Below are positions 37,833-46,339 of a stretch of DNA of 64,000 nucleotides, one piece after another. The translations under genes and the position numbers were made by a program. Numbering within the stretch: the stretch's first letter is position 1; each line of letters begins with the position of its first letter. The notes under the pieces were generated by a model, which saw nothing but the letters and a program-made list of their open reading frames with translations, did not search any database and was not told the DNA's origin. This DNA comes from Ruegeria sp. PrR005 (GTDB lineage: Bacteria; Pseudomonadota; Alphaproteobacteria; Rhodobacterales; Rhodobacteraceae), in NCBI RefSeq assembly GCF_010500245.1, contig NZ_JAAGOX010000032.1:124001-188000 (forward strand), read 5' to 3'.

Positions 37833-40052
37833 ATGAGCGTGCAAAAGACAGACGATGCCCAAAACCGGACGTTGACCGCCGAGGAGCTGGCGGCCATCGA
37901 GGAGAAATACGACGAAAGCGCGCCGACACGGCCCGTGTCGCCGGGTTTCGCCCTGTTTCTCAAGGGGGTCGCCCTGACCTTTGCCGTCTATCACTATTTG
38001 ACGGCGGGATTCGGATTGCCGACCGACTACTGGCACATGGGCTGGCACCTGTCGGGGTTGTTCATTCTGACCTATGCGCTGTTTCCGATAATTCGCACCC
38101 GCAACTCATATGATATGAAGACCGGCCTGATGCATTATGGCGGGGTACCGTATCTGGACCTGCTTCTGATGTTGCTGGGGGTCGCATCGGCGCTCTACCT
38201 CGGGTTTGCTTGGCATGGTGTGCCCTGGCTTGGGATCGAGGAGCAGACGTTCCGGATGGGCAACCCGAACGGGTATGACATGGTGTTCGGCTGCATCCTG
38301 ATCGTGCTGGTTCTGGACATTGCGCGACGCACGCTTGGCTGGGTTCTGCCTGCCATCATCTGTGTCTTTATGGCCTATGCGCTGTTCGGACCGATCTTCC
38401 CCGGCATTCTGCAACATCCCGGCGTCAAGTTCCGGACCTTTGTTTCGTCGATGTACTTCCCGCAAGAGGGCATTTTTGGCGTCACGCTTTGGGTGGTCTC
38501 GACCATTGTCTTTCATTTTGTCCTGTTCGGGGTCATCGCGCAGCGTACGGGACTGGGGCAGCTCTTTATCGACAATGCGACAATCCTCGCCGGTCGATAC
38601 ACTGGCGGGCCGGCCAAGGTGTCGGTTGTGTCCTCGGCCTTTTTCGGCACCATCTCGGGGTCGTCGGTGGCCAATACCGTTTCGACCGGGTCGCTGACCA
38701 TTCCAAACATGAAACGTCTTGGCTACCCGGGTCATTTCGCGGGCGGGGTCGAGGCCGCGGCCTCGGCCGGGGGGCAGATCACCCCGCCGATCATGGGGGC
38801 GGCGGCCTTTATCATGGCCGAGTTTCTGGAGGTTCCGTACACGACCATTGTCATTGCCGCCATCTTTCCGGCGCTGCTGCACTATGTCGGCGTGTTCAGT
38901 GTCGTTCACCTGATGGCGCGGCGCCTGAACTTGCAGGGCATGACAAAAGACGCGCTTCCGAAATTTGCGGCCGTCTGGCGCGACGGCTGGGCCAATCTGG
39001 TGCCGTTGGTGGGGCTTCTTGTTGTGCTGTTCTCTGGCTACACGCCTTACATGTCGGCTTTCTGCGGCATTTCGCTGGCACTGGTTACCGGCATGTCGCG
39101 GGTCAAGGCACCGATCACCCTGATCTATCCGGCGGCGTTCATCGCCTTTGTGATCTGGAAATACTCCGACCAGGGCTTCGACCTTACGATGTCGGCGGTT
39201 CTGATCGCTTGTGCGGTTCTGGGCGCGTTCAATCCGCAAGAGCGAATTCGCCTGCCGCAGATGGCCGAAACCTTTGAAACCGGGGTGAAATATGCGCTGG
39301 CGGTTGGCGCGGCGTCGGCGGCCGTGGGTCTGGTTGTCGGCGTGATCAACACCACCGGGGTGGGCTTCCGGATCGGTTTCATGGTTACGCAGGGCGCCGG
39401 GGCGCTGGGCGCCGATCTGGCGGGATTGTTCAGCTTTGGAGGGTATGAGCTGTTCTCGGTCGATCAGATCACGCTGTTCCTCAGCCTGATCTTCATCGCG
39501 CTCGCTTGTATCCTGATGGGCGCGGGTATTCCGACGACGGCGCTCTACATCATGCTGGTTTCGGTGGCACAGCCCGCGCTGGCGCAATTGGGGGTGCCGC
39601 CCATCGCCAGCCACATGTTCGTGCTGTACTATGGGGTTGTGGCTGAAATCACGCCCCCGGTCTGTACCTCGGCCTATGCGGCGGCGGCGATTGCGAATTC
39701 CAATCCTTTCCGGACTGGGATTTCCGCCTTCACCCTTGGCCTGGGCAAGGTCGTGGCCCCGATGGCCTTTGTCTATGCGCCGGTCCTGCTGTTTGTATCA
39801 CAGACCGGGTTTGACCTCTGGACCTTCAGCTATGCCGCTACCAGCTGCATTCTGGGGGTGATCTGCCTGTCCTCCGCTGTTGTTGGCTACTTGTTGGTAC
39901 CGATGGGAGCTTTGTTCCGGGTGTTGATGGCCATCGCCGGAATTGTTTTCATCGCCCCCTCTCTCCAAGCGGATCTGATCGCCGCTCTGATCGCCGCCCC
40001 TGCGGTGCTGAGCCAGATCGTGCAGCGCAAGGGGGTGACCCATGTCGCCTGA
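37833..40052 (+). CDS. TRAP transporter fused DctQM permease, TAXI type
   Basis: A 739-residue inner-membrane protein that fuses the small (DctQ-like) and large (DctM-like) TRAP subunits, as usual for TAXI systems. Many hydrophobic helices are visible. Landmarks of the large subunit are SVANTVSTGSLTIPNMKRLGYP, then GGQITPPIMGAAAFIMAEFL and EITPPVCTSAYAAAAIANS, the repeated ITPP hairpins. It uses an ion gradient rather than ATP and needs the binding protein at 35968. It overlaps the oxidase gene by 11 bases. Confidence 0.92.
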   Translation: MSVQKTDDAQNRTLTAEELAAIEEKYDESAPTRPVSPGFALFLKGVALTFAVYHYLTAGFGLPTDYWHMGWHLSGLFILTYALFPIIRTRNSYDMKTGLMHYGGVPYLDLLLMLLGVASALYLGFAWHGVPWLGIEEQTFRMGNPNGYDMVFGCILIVLVLDIARRTLGWVLPAIICVFMAYALFGPIFPGILQHPGVKFRTFVSSMYFPQEGIFGVTLWVVSTIVFHFVLFGVIAQRTGLGQLFIDNATILAGRYTGGPAKVSVVSSAFFGTISGSSVANTVSTGSLTIPNMKRLGYPGHFAGGVEAAASAGGQITPPIMGAAAFIMAEFLEVPYTTIVIAAIFPALLHYVGVFSVVHLMARRLNLQGMTKDALPKFAAVWRDGWANLVPLVGLLVVLFSGYTPYMSAFCGISLALVTGMSRVKAPITLIYPAAFIAFVIWKYSDQGFDLTMSAVLIACAVLGAFNPQERIRLPQMAETFETGVKYALAVGAASAAVGLVVGVINTTGVGFRIGFMVTQGAGALGADLAGLFSFGGYELFSVDQITLFLSLIFIALACILMGAGIPTTALYIMLVSVAQPALAQLGVPPIASHMFVLYYGVVAEITPPVCTSAYAAAAIANSNPFRTGISAFTLGLGKVVAPMAFVYAPVLLFVSQTGFDLWTFSYAATSCILGVICLSSAVVGYLLVPMGALFRVLMAIAGIVFIAPSLQADLIAALIAAPAVLSQIVQRKGVTHVA

Positions 40053-41292
40053 TGTCGAGGAAGTCACCGTCCTCGGCGCCGGGATCGTCGGGATCTGCAC
40101 TGCGCTGGCGCTGACCGAACGGGGGATCAAGGTCACCCTGATCGACCGGGACGAGCCGGGGCAAGCGACATCCTTTGGCAATGCGGGCATCATCTCGCCC
40201 TGGTCGGTGGTGCCGCAATCCATGCCGGGTATCTGGAAAAAGGTTCCGGGCTGGCTGCTGGACCCGCTTGGTCCCGTAACCGTGCGGCCCTCTTACCTGC
40301 CGCGCCTTGCACCCTGGGGTTTGCGCTTTCTTTGGCAAGGGCGCGAGCAGAAAGTAAGGCAGATCTCGCCCGCGATGGAGCTATTGAACCGGGATTGCAT
40401 CACCTTGTTTCGCCGCCATCTGGCTGGGACAGGGCACGAGGATCTGATCCGCGACAGCTACTACGTGCATGCCTATCGTGACCCGGATGCCGCCCGGCTT
40501 GATACGCTGGATGCCGAGTTGCGCCAGGCAATCGGTGCGGATCTGGAACGGATCGGAGCCGAGGACTTGCGTGCGCTCGAACCGGCCCTGTCACCGGAGT
40601 TTCGCGCGGCGATCCTCATCAAGGGGCAGGCGCGGGCGCTGTCGCCGGGGCGCGTGGGCAAGGTCCTTGCCGAAAAACTTCAGCATATGGGGGGCGAGAT
40701 TCGGCGGGCTACGGTGCACGCCATTCTGCCTTTGGAAGGTGGGGGTTGGTCGGTCGGCACGGATCAGGGTGAATTGATCGTTCCCAGATTGGTGCTGGCG
40801 ATGGGGGTCTGGTCGACCGAATTGCTCCGTCCTTTGGGCATTCGCATCCCGCTGGAAGCCGAGCGTGGGTATCATGTCTGCTTTACCCGCCCGGGCATCA
40901 CGCTGAATCACTCGGTGATGGATGCCGACATGAAATTCGTGGCCTCCACGATGGAGGATGGGCTGCGGGTGGCGGGGACCGCAGAGTTTGCCGGTCTGGA
41001 TGCGCCGGTGAATGAAAAGAGGCTCAAAGGGCTGGTCGAACTTGCCAAGCGCTTGTCGCCCGATCTGAACAGCACGGATTACACTACCTGGTCAGGTCAA
41101 CGGCCCAGCCTGCCCGACAGTCTGCCTTGTATTGGAGAGATTGAGGGCTTTCCCGGCCTGATCGCCGCATTCGGGCACAGCCATTATGGGCTGATGATGG
41201 CGCCCAAGACCGGCGAGCTGGTGGCCGATATCGCAACAGGACGCAAGGCGAACACGGACCTTTCGCCGTTTCGTGTCCTGCGCTTTGGCTAG
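40042..41292 (+). CDS. DadA-like FAD-dependent D-amino acid dehydrogenase/oxidase
   Basis: A 416-residue flavoprotein of the DAO family. The N-terminal FAD motif VLGAGIVGICTALALTERG is at about 9-27, followed by TSFGNAGIISPWSVVP, typical of DadA-like dehydrogenases. The C-terminal FAD contact GHSHYGLMMAPKTGELVAD is conserved. It should deaminate a D-amino acid to a keto acid and ammonia, passing electrons to the membrane chain. It overlaps the TRAP permease gene and ends on the stop codon of the convergent acyl-CoA dehydrogenase gene (41289-41292). Confidence 0.85.
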   Translation: MSPDVEEVTVLGAGIVGICTALALTERGIKVTLIDRDEPGQATSFGNAGIISPWSVVPQSMPGIWKKVPGWLLDPLGPVTVRPSYLPRLAPWGLRFLWQGREQKVRQISPAMELLNRDCITLFRRHLAGTGHEDLIRDSYYVHAYRDPDAARLDTLDAELRQAIGADLERIGAEDLRALEPALSPEFRAAILIKGQARALSPGRVGKVLAEKLQHMGGEIRRATVHAILPLEGGGWSVGTDQGELIVPRLVLAMGVWSTELLRPLGIRIPLEAERGYHVCFTRPGITLNHSVMDADMKFVASTMEDGLRVAGTAEFAGLDAPVNEKRLKGLVELAKRLSPDLNSTDYTTWSGQRPSLPDSLPCIGEIEGFPGLIAAFGHSHYGLMMAPKTGELVADIATGRKANTDLSPFRVLRFG

Positions 41293-42911
41293 GTCCCGCC
41301 CAGTCTGGCCAGAACGCCGCCCACGTCACCGGCGGCGATAGCGCCGGGGATGCGTCCGCTGTCACCAGCCAACCGGGTCGCGGTGTACATGTCGGCAACG
41401 GCGGCCGGGCCTTTACGGATCAGCAGCGACGCGGTCAGCATGTGTGCTGTCCGCTCGGCAAACCACCGTGCTTCTGCCTCGGGCGGGAGGGCGGGCCATC
41501 GTGCGGCATGCTCGGTCAGGGCGGCGTCATAGCGCGCATCCACGCCACTGGCGGCCACCAATTCTGCCTTCAGTGTTTCGGCTGCCAGCGGGTCACGCGC
41601 GAGGCTACGCAGGATATCGAGGCAGATCACATTCCCCGACCCTTCCCAGATTCCATTCAGCGGCGCCTCACGATAGAGGAGCGGCAGGCCGGTCTCTTCG
41701 ACATAGCCCATGCCGCCCACAACCTCCATCGCTTCGACCACAACCACCGGGCAGCGTTTGTTGGCGAGGAACTTTGCCAGTGCCACGCCGATGCGGGCAA
41801 AGGCGCGGTCGGCCGGGTCGCTGCTGTCAAAGGCCTGCGCCACCCGCAGGCCCAGTGTCAGGGACCCTTCCCAGTCGAGCACCAGATCGGCCAGCACCGC
41901 CCGCATGAGCGGCTGGTCGATCAGGCGGCGCTGAAAGGTGCTGCGATGCTGGACCCAGTGATGCGCCTCGGCCAGCGCCGCGCGCATCAGCCCGGCGGGG
42001 GCCATCGCGGTATCCAGTCGCGTATGATGGACCATCTCGATGATGGTGCGCACCCCGTCGCCCTCGCCGCCCAACTGAAAGGCCAGCGCATCGTGGAACT
42101 CGACCTCGGAGGAGGCATTTGCCTTGTTGCCCAGCTTGTCCTTCAGGCGCATCAGGTGGATCGCGTTTCGCTCGCCCTCCAGCCAGCGGGGCAGCAGGAA
42201 ACAGGTCAGCCCGCCCGGCGCCTGCGCCAGCGTCAGAAACCCGTCCGACATCGGCGCCGAGCAGAACCACTTGTGCCCCTTGAGCCGCCAATGGTCGCCG
42301 TCGCGCCGGGCAATGGTGGAATTTGCCCGCACGTCCGAGCCACCTTGTTTCTCGGTCATCGCCATGCCCAGCGTCGCGGCGCGCTTTTCGCCGATCGGGG
42401 TCACTGTCGGATCATAACAGCGTGCCATCAGCTTGGGTCGCCAATCGGCCGCGATGGCACTGTCGGCGGACAGAGCCGGGATCGCGGCATAAGTCATCGT
42501 CATCGGGCAGCAATGACCGGGCTCTACCTGGCTGGCGAGGTAGACCATTGCAGCATGCGTGGCGTGACCGCCCGGCTGGCCCTCCCATGCGATGGCGGCA
42601 TAGCCGGCGGACTGGCTTGCCTCCATCAACCGGTGATAGGCGGGATGGAAGCGGACCTCGTCCAACCGGCGGCCGCCCCGGTCAAACAGCTCCAGCCGAG
42701 GTGGATTGGCGTTGGCCTCGCGCCCGGCCTCGCGCATCTCGGACCTGCCCATGGTGCAGCCATAGTCGGCAAGCTTCTGGGGTTGCGCCCCGGCAAGGGC
42801 GGCGGTTTCTCGCAATACCGGATCGCTGATCCACAGGTCGATGTCGCCGCGTACCTCAGGCTGGTTGGAGACTTCGTGGGTGGCAAGATGGGACAAGGGG
42901 GCAGAGCGCAT
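41289..42911 (-). CDS. acyl-CoA dehydrogenase, AidB-like
   Basis: A 540-residue flavoprotein of the acyl-CoA dehydrogenase family, AidB branch (family length about 541). Landmarks are AMTEKQGGSDVRANST, the FAD-site KWFCSAPMSDG, and the C-terminal GGMGYVEETGLPLLYREAPL and GIWEGSGNVICLD. AidB protects DNA from alkylation in E. coli, but many relatives act on unknown acyl-CoAs. The start at 42911 follows gaggtcgcc; the longer frame to 43196 runs over yidD. It is convergent with the DadA-like gene, sharing 4 bases. Confidence 0.87.
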   Translation of the reverse strand: MRSAPLSHLATHEVSNQPEVRGDIDLWISDPVLRETAALAGAQPQKLADYGCTMGRSEMREAGREANANPPRLELFDRGGRRLDEVRFHPAYHRLMEASQSAGYAAIAWEGQPGGHATHAAMVYLASQVEPGHCCPMTMTYAAIPALSADSAIAADWRPKLMARCYDPTVTPIGEKRAATLGMAMTEKQGGSDVRANSTIARRDGDHWRLKGHKWFCSAPMSDGFLTLAQAPGGLTCFLLPRWLEGERNAIHLMRLKDKLGNKANASSEVEFHDALAFQLGGEGDGVRTIIEMVHHTRLDTAMAPAGLMRAALAEAHHWVQHRSTFQRRLIDQPLMRAVLADLVLDWEGSLTLGLRVAQAFDSSDPADRAFARIGVALAKFLANKRCPVVVVEAMEVVGGMGYVEETGLPLLYREAPLNGIWEGSGNVICLDILRSLARDPLAAETLKAELVAASGVDARYDAALTEHAARWPALPPEAEARWFAERTAHMLTASLLIRKGPAAVADMYTATRLAGDSGRIPGAIAAGDVGGVLARLGGT

Positions 42912-42981
42912 GGCGACCTCAGGGAGATGAGTTGCCGCGATGCTCTGCCTGGGTATGCAGTCGGTCAAGCCTGACGGGCCG

Positions 42982-43218
42982 TCACTTGTCCTTTGGTTCG
43001 TCCGGAACCGGGTCGTACCCATCGCCGCCCAACGGGTGGCAGCGCCCGATTCTGCGCATGGCCAGCCACGTGCCGCGCAGCGCACCGTGTTTTTCCAGCG
43101 CTTCCAGCGCATAGGCCGAACAGGTCGGTTGATACCGGCAGTTGAAGCCGACCCAGGGGCTGAAAACCAGCCGATAGGCGCGGACCGGCAGCGCAAGGAT
43201 ATGGGCGAGAGGCGTCAT
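42982..43218 (-). CDS. yidD: membrane protein insertion efficiency factor YidD
   Basis: A small membrane-associated protein, 78 residues from the preferred start at 43218 (MTPLAHILALPVRAYRLV). The three cysteine landmarks and the motif FSPWVGFNCRYQPTCSAYALE plus GRCHPLGGDGYDPVP are diagnostic. It helps YidC-dependent insertion. A longer start at 43254 is possible but adds an atypical basic leader. It lies downstream of rnpA in the rpmH-rnpA-yidD unit, while yidC itself has been moved to 32197. Confidence 0.93.
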   Translation of the reverse strand: MTPLAHILALPVRAYRLVFSPWVGFNCRYQPTCSAYALEALEKHGALRGTWLAMRRIGRCHPLGGDGYDPVPDEPKDK

Positions 43219-43275
43219 GATCTGCAACTTATGGCGCGCGTGCCGGGGCGCCAACAGGCATTGCGACGCATGGTG

Positions 43276-43701
43276 TCAGCTTTTGGGAGAATGCAGTTTG
43301 ACCAGCGCCTTGCGCAGATCGTTTTCCAGCATGTCAAAGGGTCGCGCAGCGGTGTCGCCGGGCTTGCCGATCAGGACATAGTCCCAGCCATCGTGTCCAA
43401 TCTCGGGCAGCACTTTGCGCGCGACTTCCCGCAAACGCCGCTTGGCGCGATTGCGGGCGACGGCATTTCCGACTTTCTTCGAGCAGGTGAACCCGACGCG
43501 GATGCCGTCCGCTTCGCCGGGTACGCGGCGCCGGGCCTGCACCAGCATCGACGGTGCCGGTTGCCTTTTGGCGCGGGCGGCTTTTAGGAAATCGCTGCGC
43601 TTGCTCAGGACTGTCATTCGGGCAGGTGCACAAACGGACACCGCCGGAGGCAATTTCCCCGGTTTGGCAGAGCCATCCATGGGGGCCTCCGGCGGTGTCA
43701 T
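43276..43701 (-). CDS. rnpA: ribonuclease P protein component
   Basis: Protein subunit of RNase P, which trims the 5' leader of tRNA precursors; 141 residues from 43701. The RNR motif ARNRAKRRLREVARKV (about 85-100) and RVGFTCSKKVGNAV are present. The N-terminal 28 residues are poorly conserved, so the ATG at 43617 (MTVLSKRSDFLKAAR) is a possible alternative; neither has a clear ribosome-binding site. It lies 25 bases after rpmH and before yidD, the usual order. Confidence 0.93.
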   Translation of the reverse strand: MTPPEAPMDGSAKPGKLPPAVSVCAPARMTVLSKRSDFLKAARAKRQPAPSMLVQARRRVPGEADGIRVGFTCSKKVGNAVARNRAKRRLREVARKVLPEIGHDGWDYVLIGKPGDTAARPFDMLENDLRKALVKLHSPKS

Positions 43702-43726
43702 GTCCGTCAGAACGGGCTGTATGCGC

Positions 43727-43861
43727 TTACGCGCTCAGCTCCTTGCGGCCACGGGCGCGGCGTGCGTTCAGGATCTTGCGGCCGCCCTTGGTTGCCATGC
43801 GGGCGCGGAAACCGTGGCGGCGTTTGCGAACCAGGTTCGAAGGCTGATAGGTGCGTTTCAT
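43727..43861 (-). CDS. rpmH: 50S ribosomal protein L34
   Basis: Ribosomal protein L34, 44 residues. It reads [17 protein letters not shown] and continues through [20 protein letters not shown] to end KELSA. It is strongly basic and starts at the ATG at 43861. A near-consensus promoter lies about 70-100 bases upstream on the same strand. It heads the rpmH-rnpA-yidD unit. Confidence 0.97.
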   Translation of the reverse strand: MKRTYQPSNLVRKRRHGFRARMATKGGRKILNARRARGRKELSA

Positions 43862-43930
43862 CGCTCCGTACTCCAATCTTGCGGTCGGGTGCGGCGCGGA
43901 TTCGCCTCCCGGGTCTATTTCGAAGCCCGT

Positions 43931-43959
43931 CCTCTAAAGCGAGTTCCCGGGCAAGTCAA
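43931..43959 (-). promoter_or_regulatory. promoter of rpmH-rnpA-yidD
   Basis: On the minus strand TTGACT (43959-43954) and TAGAGG (43936-43931) are separated by 17 bases, a strong housekeeping sigma promoter pattern. It sits about 70 bases before the rpmH start, which suits a highly expressed ribosomal gene. The remaining 309-base gap (43862-44170) shows no other gene; its right part must carry the promoter of the TVP38 operon, which was not recognised. Confidence 0.7.
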
Positions 43960-44170
43960 ACCCTCTACGTCGGGTTTTGCGGGCTTTTGCAACAATTTCC
44001 CGGACGACGCCAGCCCAAAGGTTTCAGAATCCGCCTGAACGGGCAAAAATCTCACGTTTTGAACGTTGTTGGATCAACCGGGCGTGATGGGGCTGTTTGC
44101 GGGCCCTCTGCAACTGCATGTTAGATGGACAATGCCACTGAAAAACGACTCGGATCCGGATCGCCCTGCA

Positions 44171-44902
44171 ATGAGTGATACAGCAAACGCATCTGCCATC
44201 GGGCGCTTGCGGCACATGCCGTTGATTATCATTCTGTTTGTCGCGCTGGTCGGCGGGTTCCTTCTGCGTGACTATCTGACCTTTGACACTCTGGCCGCGA
44301 ATCGCGAGGCATTGGTTGCCTATCGGGATGCCCATTTTGCCGCTATGGCGGCGATCTTCGTCTGCGTCTACGTGACGATTGTGGCTTTCTCTCTCCCTGG
44401 TGCTGCGTTGACCTCGATGACAGGCGGGTTCTTGTTCGGCCTGGTGGCTGGCACTGCCCTGAACGTTGTCTCGGCCACTATCGGAGCAGTGCTGATCTTT
44501 CTGGCCGCGCGCGCAGGCCTTGGAGCGGCGCTGTCCGCCCGTCTCGACGCTTCCGAAGGGACGGTCAAGCGGCTCAAAGACGGGCTGCGTGAGAACGAGA
44601 TACCCGTTCTTTTCCTGTTGCGACTGGTGCCGGCGGTGCCCTTCTTTGCTGCCAACCTGATTCCCGCCCTGGTTGGGGTCAAGTTGCGGAACTACGTGCT
44701 GACCACGGCTTTGGGCATTATTCCCGGCGCTATCGTTTTCACCTGGATCGGGGTCGGGCTGGGTGAAGTGTTCGACCGGGGTGAAACACCCGATCTGTCG
44801 CTCCTGCGCGAACCCTTCGTGATTGGCCCGATCCTGGGTCTTTGTCTGCTCGCTGCATTGCCGATCGTCCTCAAGGCATTGCGCAGCCGCAAGGGAGCCT
44901 GA
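44171..44902 (+). CDS. TVP38/TMEM64 family membrane protein
   Basis: A 243-residue DedA-like membrane protein of the TVP38/TMEM64 group with about five to six hydrophobic segments. The SNARE-assoc motif region reads FSLPGAALTSMTGGFLFG (about 78-95), and a second conserved stretch is LFLLRLVPAVPFFAANLIPA. Substrates are unproven; related proteins move lipids. The start at 44171 is preferred but 44135 is possible. It lies 3 bases before a flavin disulfide oxidoreductase gene, a pairing seen in other marine bacteria, followed by a histidine kinase gene. Confidence 0.85.
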   Translation: MSDTANASAIGRLRHMPLIIILFVALVGGFLLRDYLTFDTLAANREALVAYRDAHFAAMAAIFVCVYVTIVAFSLPGAALTSMTGGFLFGLVAGTALNVVSATIGAVLIFLAARAGLGAALSARLDASEGTVKRLKDGLRENEIPVLFLLRLVPAVPFFAANLIPALVGVKLRNYVLTTALGIIPGAIVFTWIGVGLGEVFDRGETPDLSLLREPFVIGPILGLCLLAALPIVLKALRSRKGA

Positions 44903-44905
44903 GCC

Positions 44906-46324
44906 GTGCAGCGGATCAAAACCGACCTCCTGGTAATCGGCGCCGGTTCCGGCGGATTGTCGGTTGCAGCGGGGGCCAGCCAGATGGGCGCCGACGTGGT
45001 TCTGCTGGAAGGCCACGAAATGGGCGGCGATTGCCTGAACTTTGGCTGCGTGCCCTCCAAGGCGCTGATCGCCAGTGCCAAGGCTGCGCATGGTCAGGCG
45101 CATGCGGCGGTGTTTGGTGTAGCAAACCAGTCACCTCAGGTGGACTATGGCGCGGCCATGAGGCATGTGCGCGAAGTTATCGACCGGATCGCACCGGTGG
45201 ACAGTCAGGAGCGGTTCGAGGGTCTGGGCGTAAGGGTGATCCGCGAGTATGGCCGATTCATCTCGAAAACCGAGGTTCAGGCCGGGGACCATGTGATCAC
45301 CGCGCGCCGCATCGTGCTTGCCACTGGATCCTCCCCGCTGGTGCCGCCGATCCCCGGGTTGGACAAGGTCCCGTACCTGACCAACGAAACCCTGTTCGAC
45401 TTGCGTGAAAAGCCCGGTCACCTGTTAATCATCGGCGCAGGGCCGATCGGCTTGGAAATGGCCCAGGCGCATGTGCGGCTGGGGTGCCCGGTGACCGTGA
45501 TCGAGGCCGACCGGGCGCTGGCCCGTGAAGACCCCGAAGCGGTAGCGCTGATTCTGGACCAACTGCGGGGCGAAGGCGTCGAGATTGTCGAACAAACCAT
45601 GGCGGCGCAGGTTCGCGACAATGGCGGGGCCATCGAGGTCGTCAGTGCCGAGGGCCGGATTTTCGCCGGCACCCATCTGCTGGTTGCCGCCGGGCGCAAG
45701 GCCAACACTGATCGCCTGAACCTCGAGGCCGCGGGCATCGAAACCACCGGTTCCGGTATCCGGACCGATGCAGGGCTGCGCACCACCAACAGACGAGTCT
45801 ATGCCATTGGCGATGTCGCTGGCGGGATGCAATTTACCCATGTGGCGGGTTATCACGCCGGTATCGTCATACGGTCAGCGCTGTTCGGTTTTCCGTCGAA
45901 ATCCACCTCGGTTCACATTCCGCGATCCATCTATACCGATCCGGAACTGGCGCAGGTCGGCGTGACCGAGGCCGAGGCCCGTGACCGGCACGGTGACCGT
46001 GTCGAGATCGTGCGCTTTGATTACCACCACAACGATCGTGCCATTGCCGAGCGAAGGACCGAAGGTTTTATCAAGGTCATGGTAATCAGGGGGCGCCCCA
46101 TCGGTGCCACTATCGTCGGACACCAGGCGGGCGAGCACGTCGGCTTGTGGTCGCTTGCCTTGGCCAATAACCTCAAGATGAGCCAGATTGCTGCGATGGT
46201 TTCACCATACCCCACATATGGGGAGGTTAACAAACGTGCCGCCGGAGCTTATTTCTCTCCACGGTTGTTCGAAAACCAGACGGTTAAACGAGTGGTTAGG
46301 TTGGTCCAGCGCTGGCTCCCCTGA
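44906..46324 (+). CDS. mercuric reductase/LPDH-like flavin disulfide oxidoreductase
   Basis: A 472-residue class I pyridine nucleotide-disulfide oxidoreductase. The FAD motif LLVIGAGSGGLSVAAG is at 8-23 and the redox pair C43/C48 in GGDCLNFGCVPSKAL. The NADH motif LLIIGAGPIGLEMAQ is mid-protein. At the C-terminal active site, where dihydrolipoamide dehydrogenase has His-Pro-Thr...Glu, this protein reads SPYPTYGEVNK, with Tyr in place of the His, so it is not an ordinary LPDH. No mercury-binding heavy-metal domain or MerR gene is present. GTG start at 44906. Confidence 0.82.
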   Translation: MQRIKTDLLVIGAGSGGLSVAAGASQMGADVVLLEGHEMGGDCLNFGCVPSKALIASAKAAHGQAHAAVFGVANQSPQVDYGAAMRHVREVIDRIAPVDSQERFEGLGVRVIREYGRFISKTEVQAGDHVITARRIVLATGSSPLVPPIPGLDKVPYLTNETLFDLREKPGHLLIIGAGPIGLEMAQAHVRLGCPVTVIEADRALAREDPEAVALILDQLRGEGVEIVEQTMAAQVRDNGGAIEVVSAEGRIFAGTHLLVAAGRKANTDRLNLEAAGIETTGSGIRTDAGLRTTNRRVYAIGDVAGGMQFTHVAGYHAGIVIRSALFGFPSKSTSVHIPRSIYTDPELAQVGVTEAEARDRHGDRVEIVRFDYHHNDRAIAERRTEGFIKVMVIRGRPIGATIVGHQAGEHVGLWSLALANNLKMSQIAAMVSPYPTYGEVNKRAAGAYFSPRLFENQTVKRVVRLVQRWLP

Positions 46325-46339
46325 CCGGAAAAGGAGATC

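Noticed and set aside
38106-39614. 502-codon minus-strand open frame
   Set aside because: It is the antisense of the TRAP permease and has no recognisable family.
41442-42974. 510-codon plus-strand open frame
   Set aside because: It is the antisense of the AidB-like acyl-CoA dehydrogenase, which has clear homology.
44906-46324. Mercury resistance locus
   Set aside because: The flavoprotein lacks the N-terminal heavy-metal domain and the C-terminal Cys pair expected of MerA, and no MerR/MerT genes are near.
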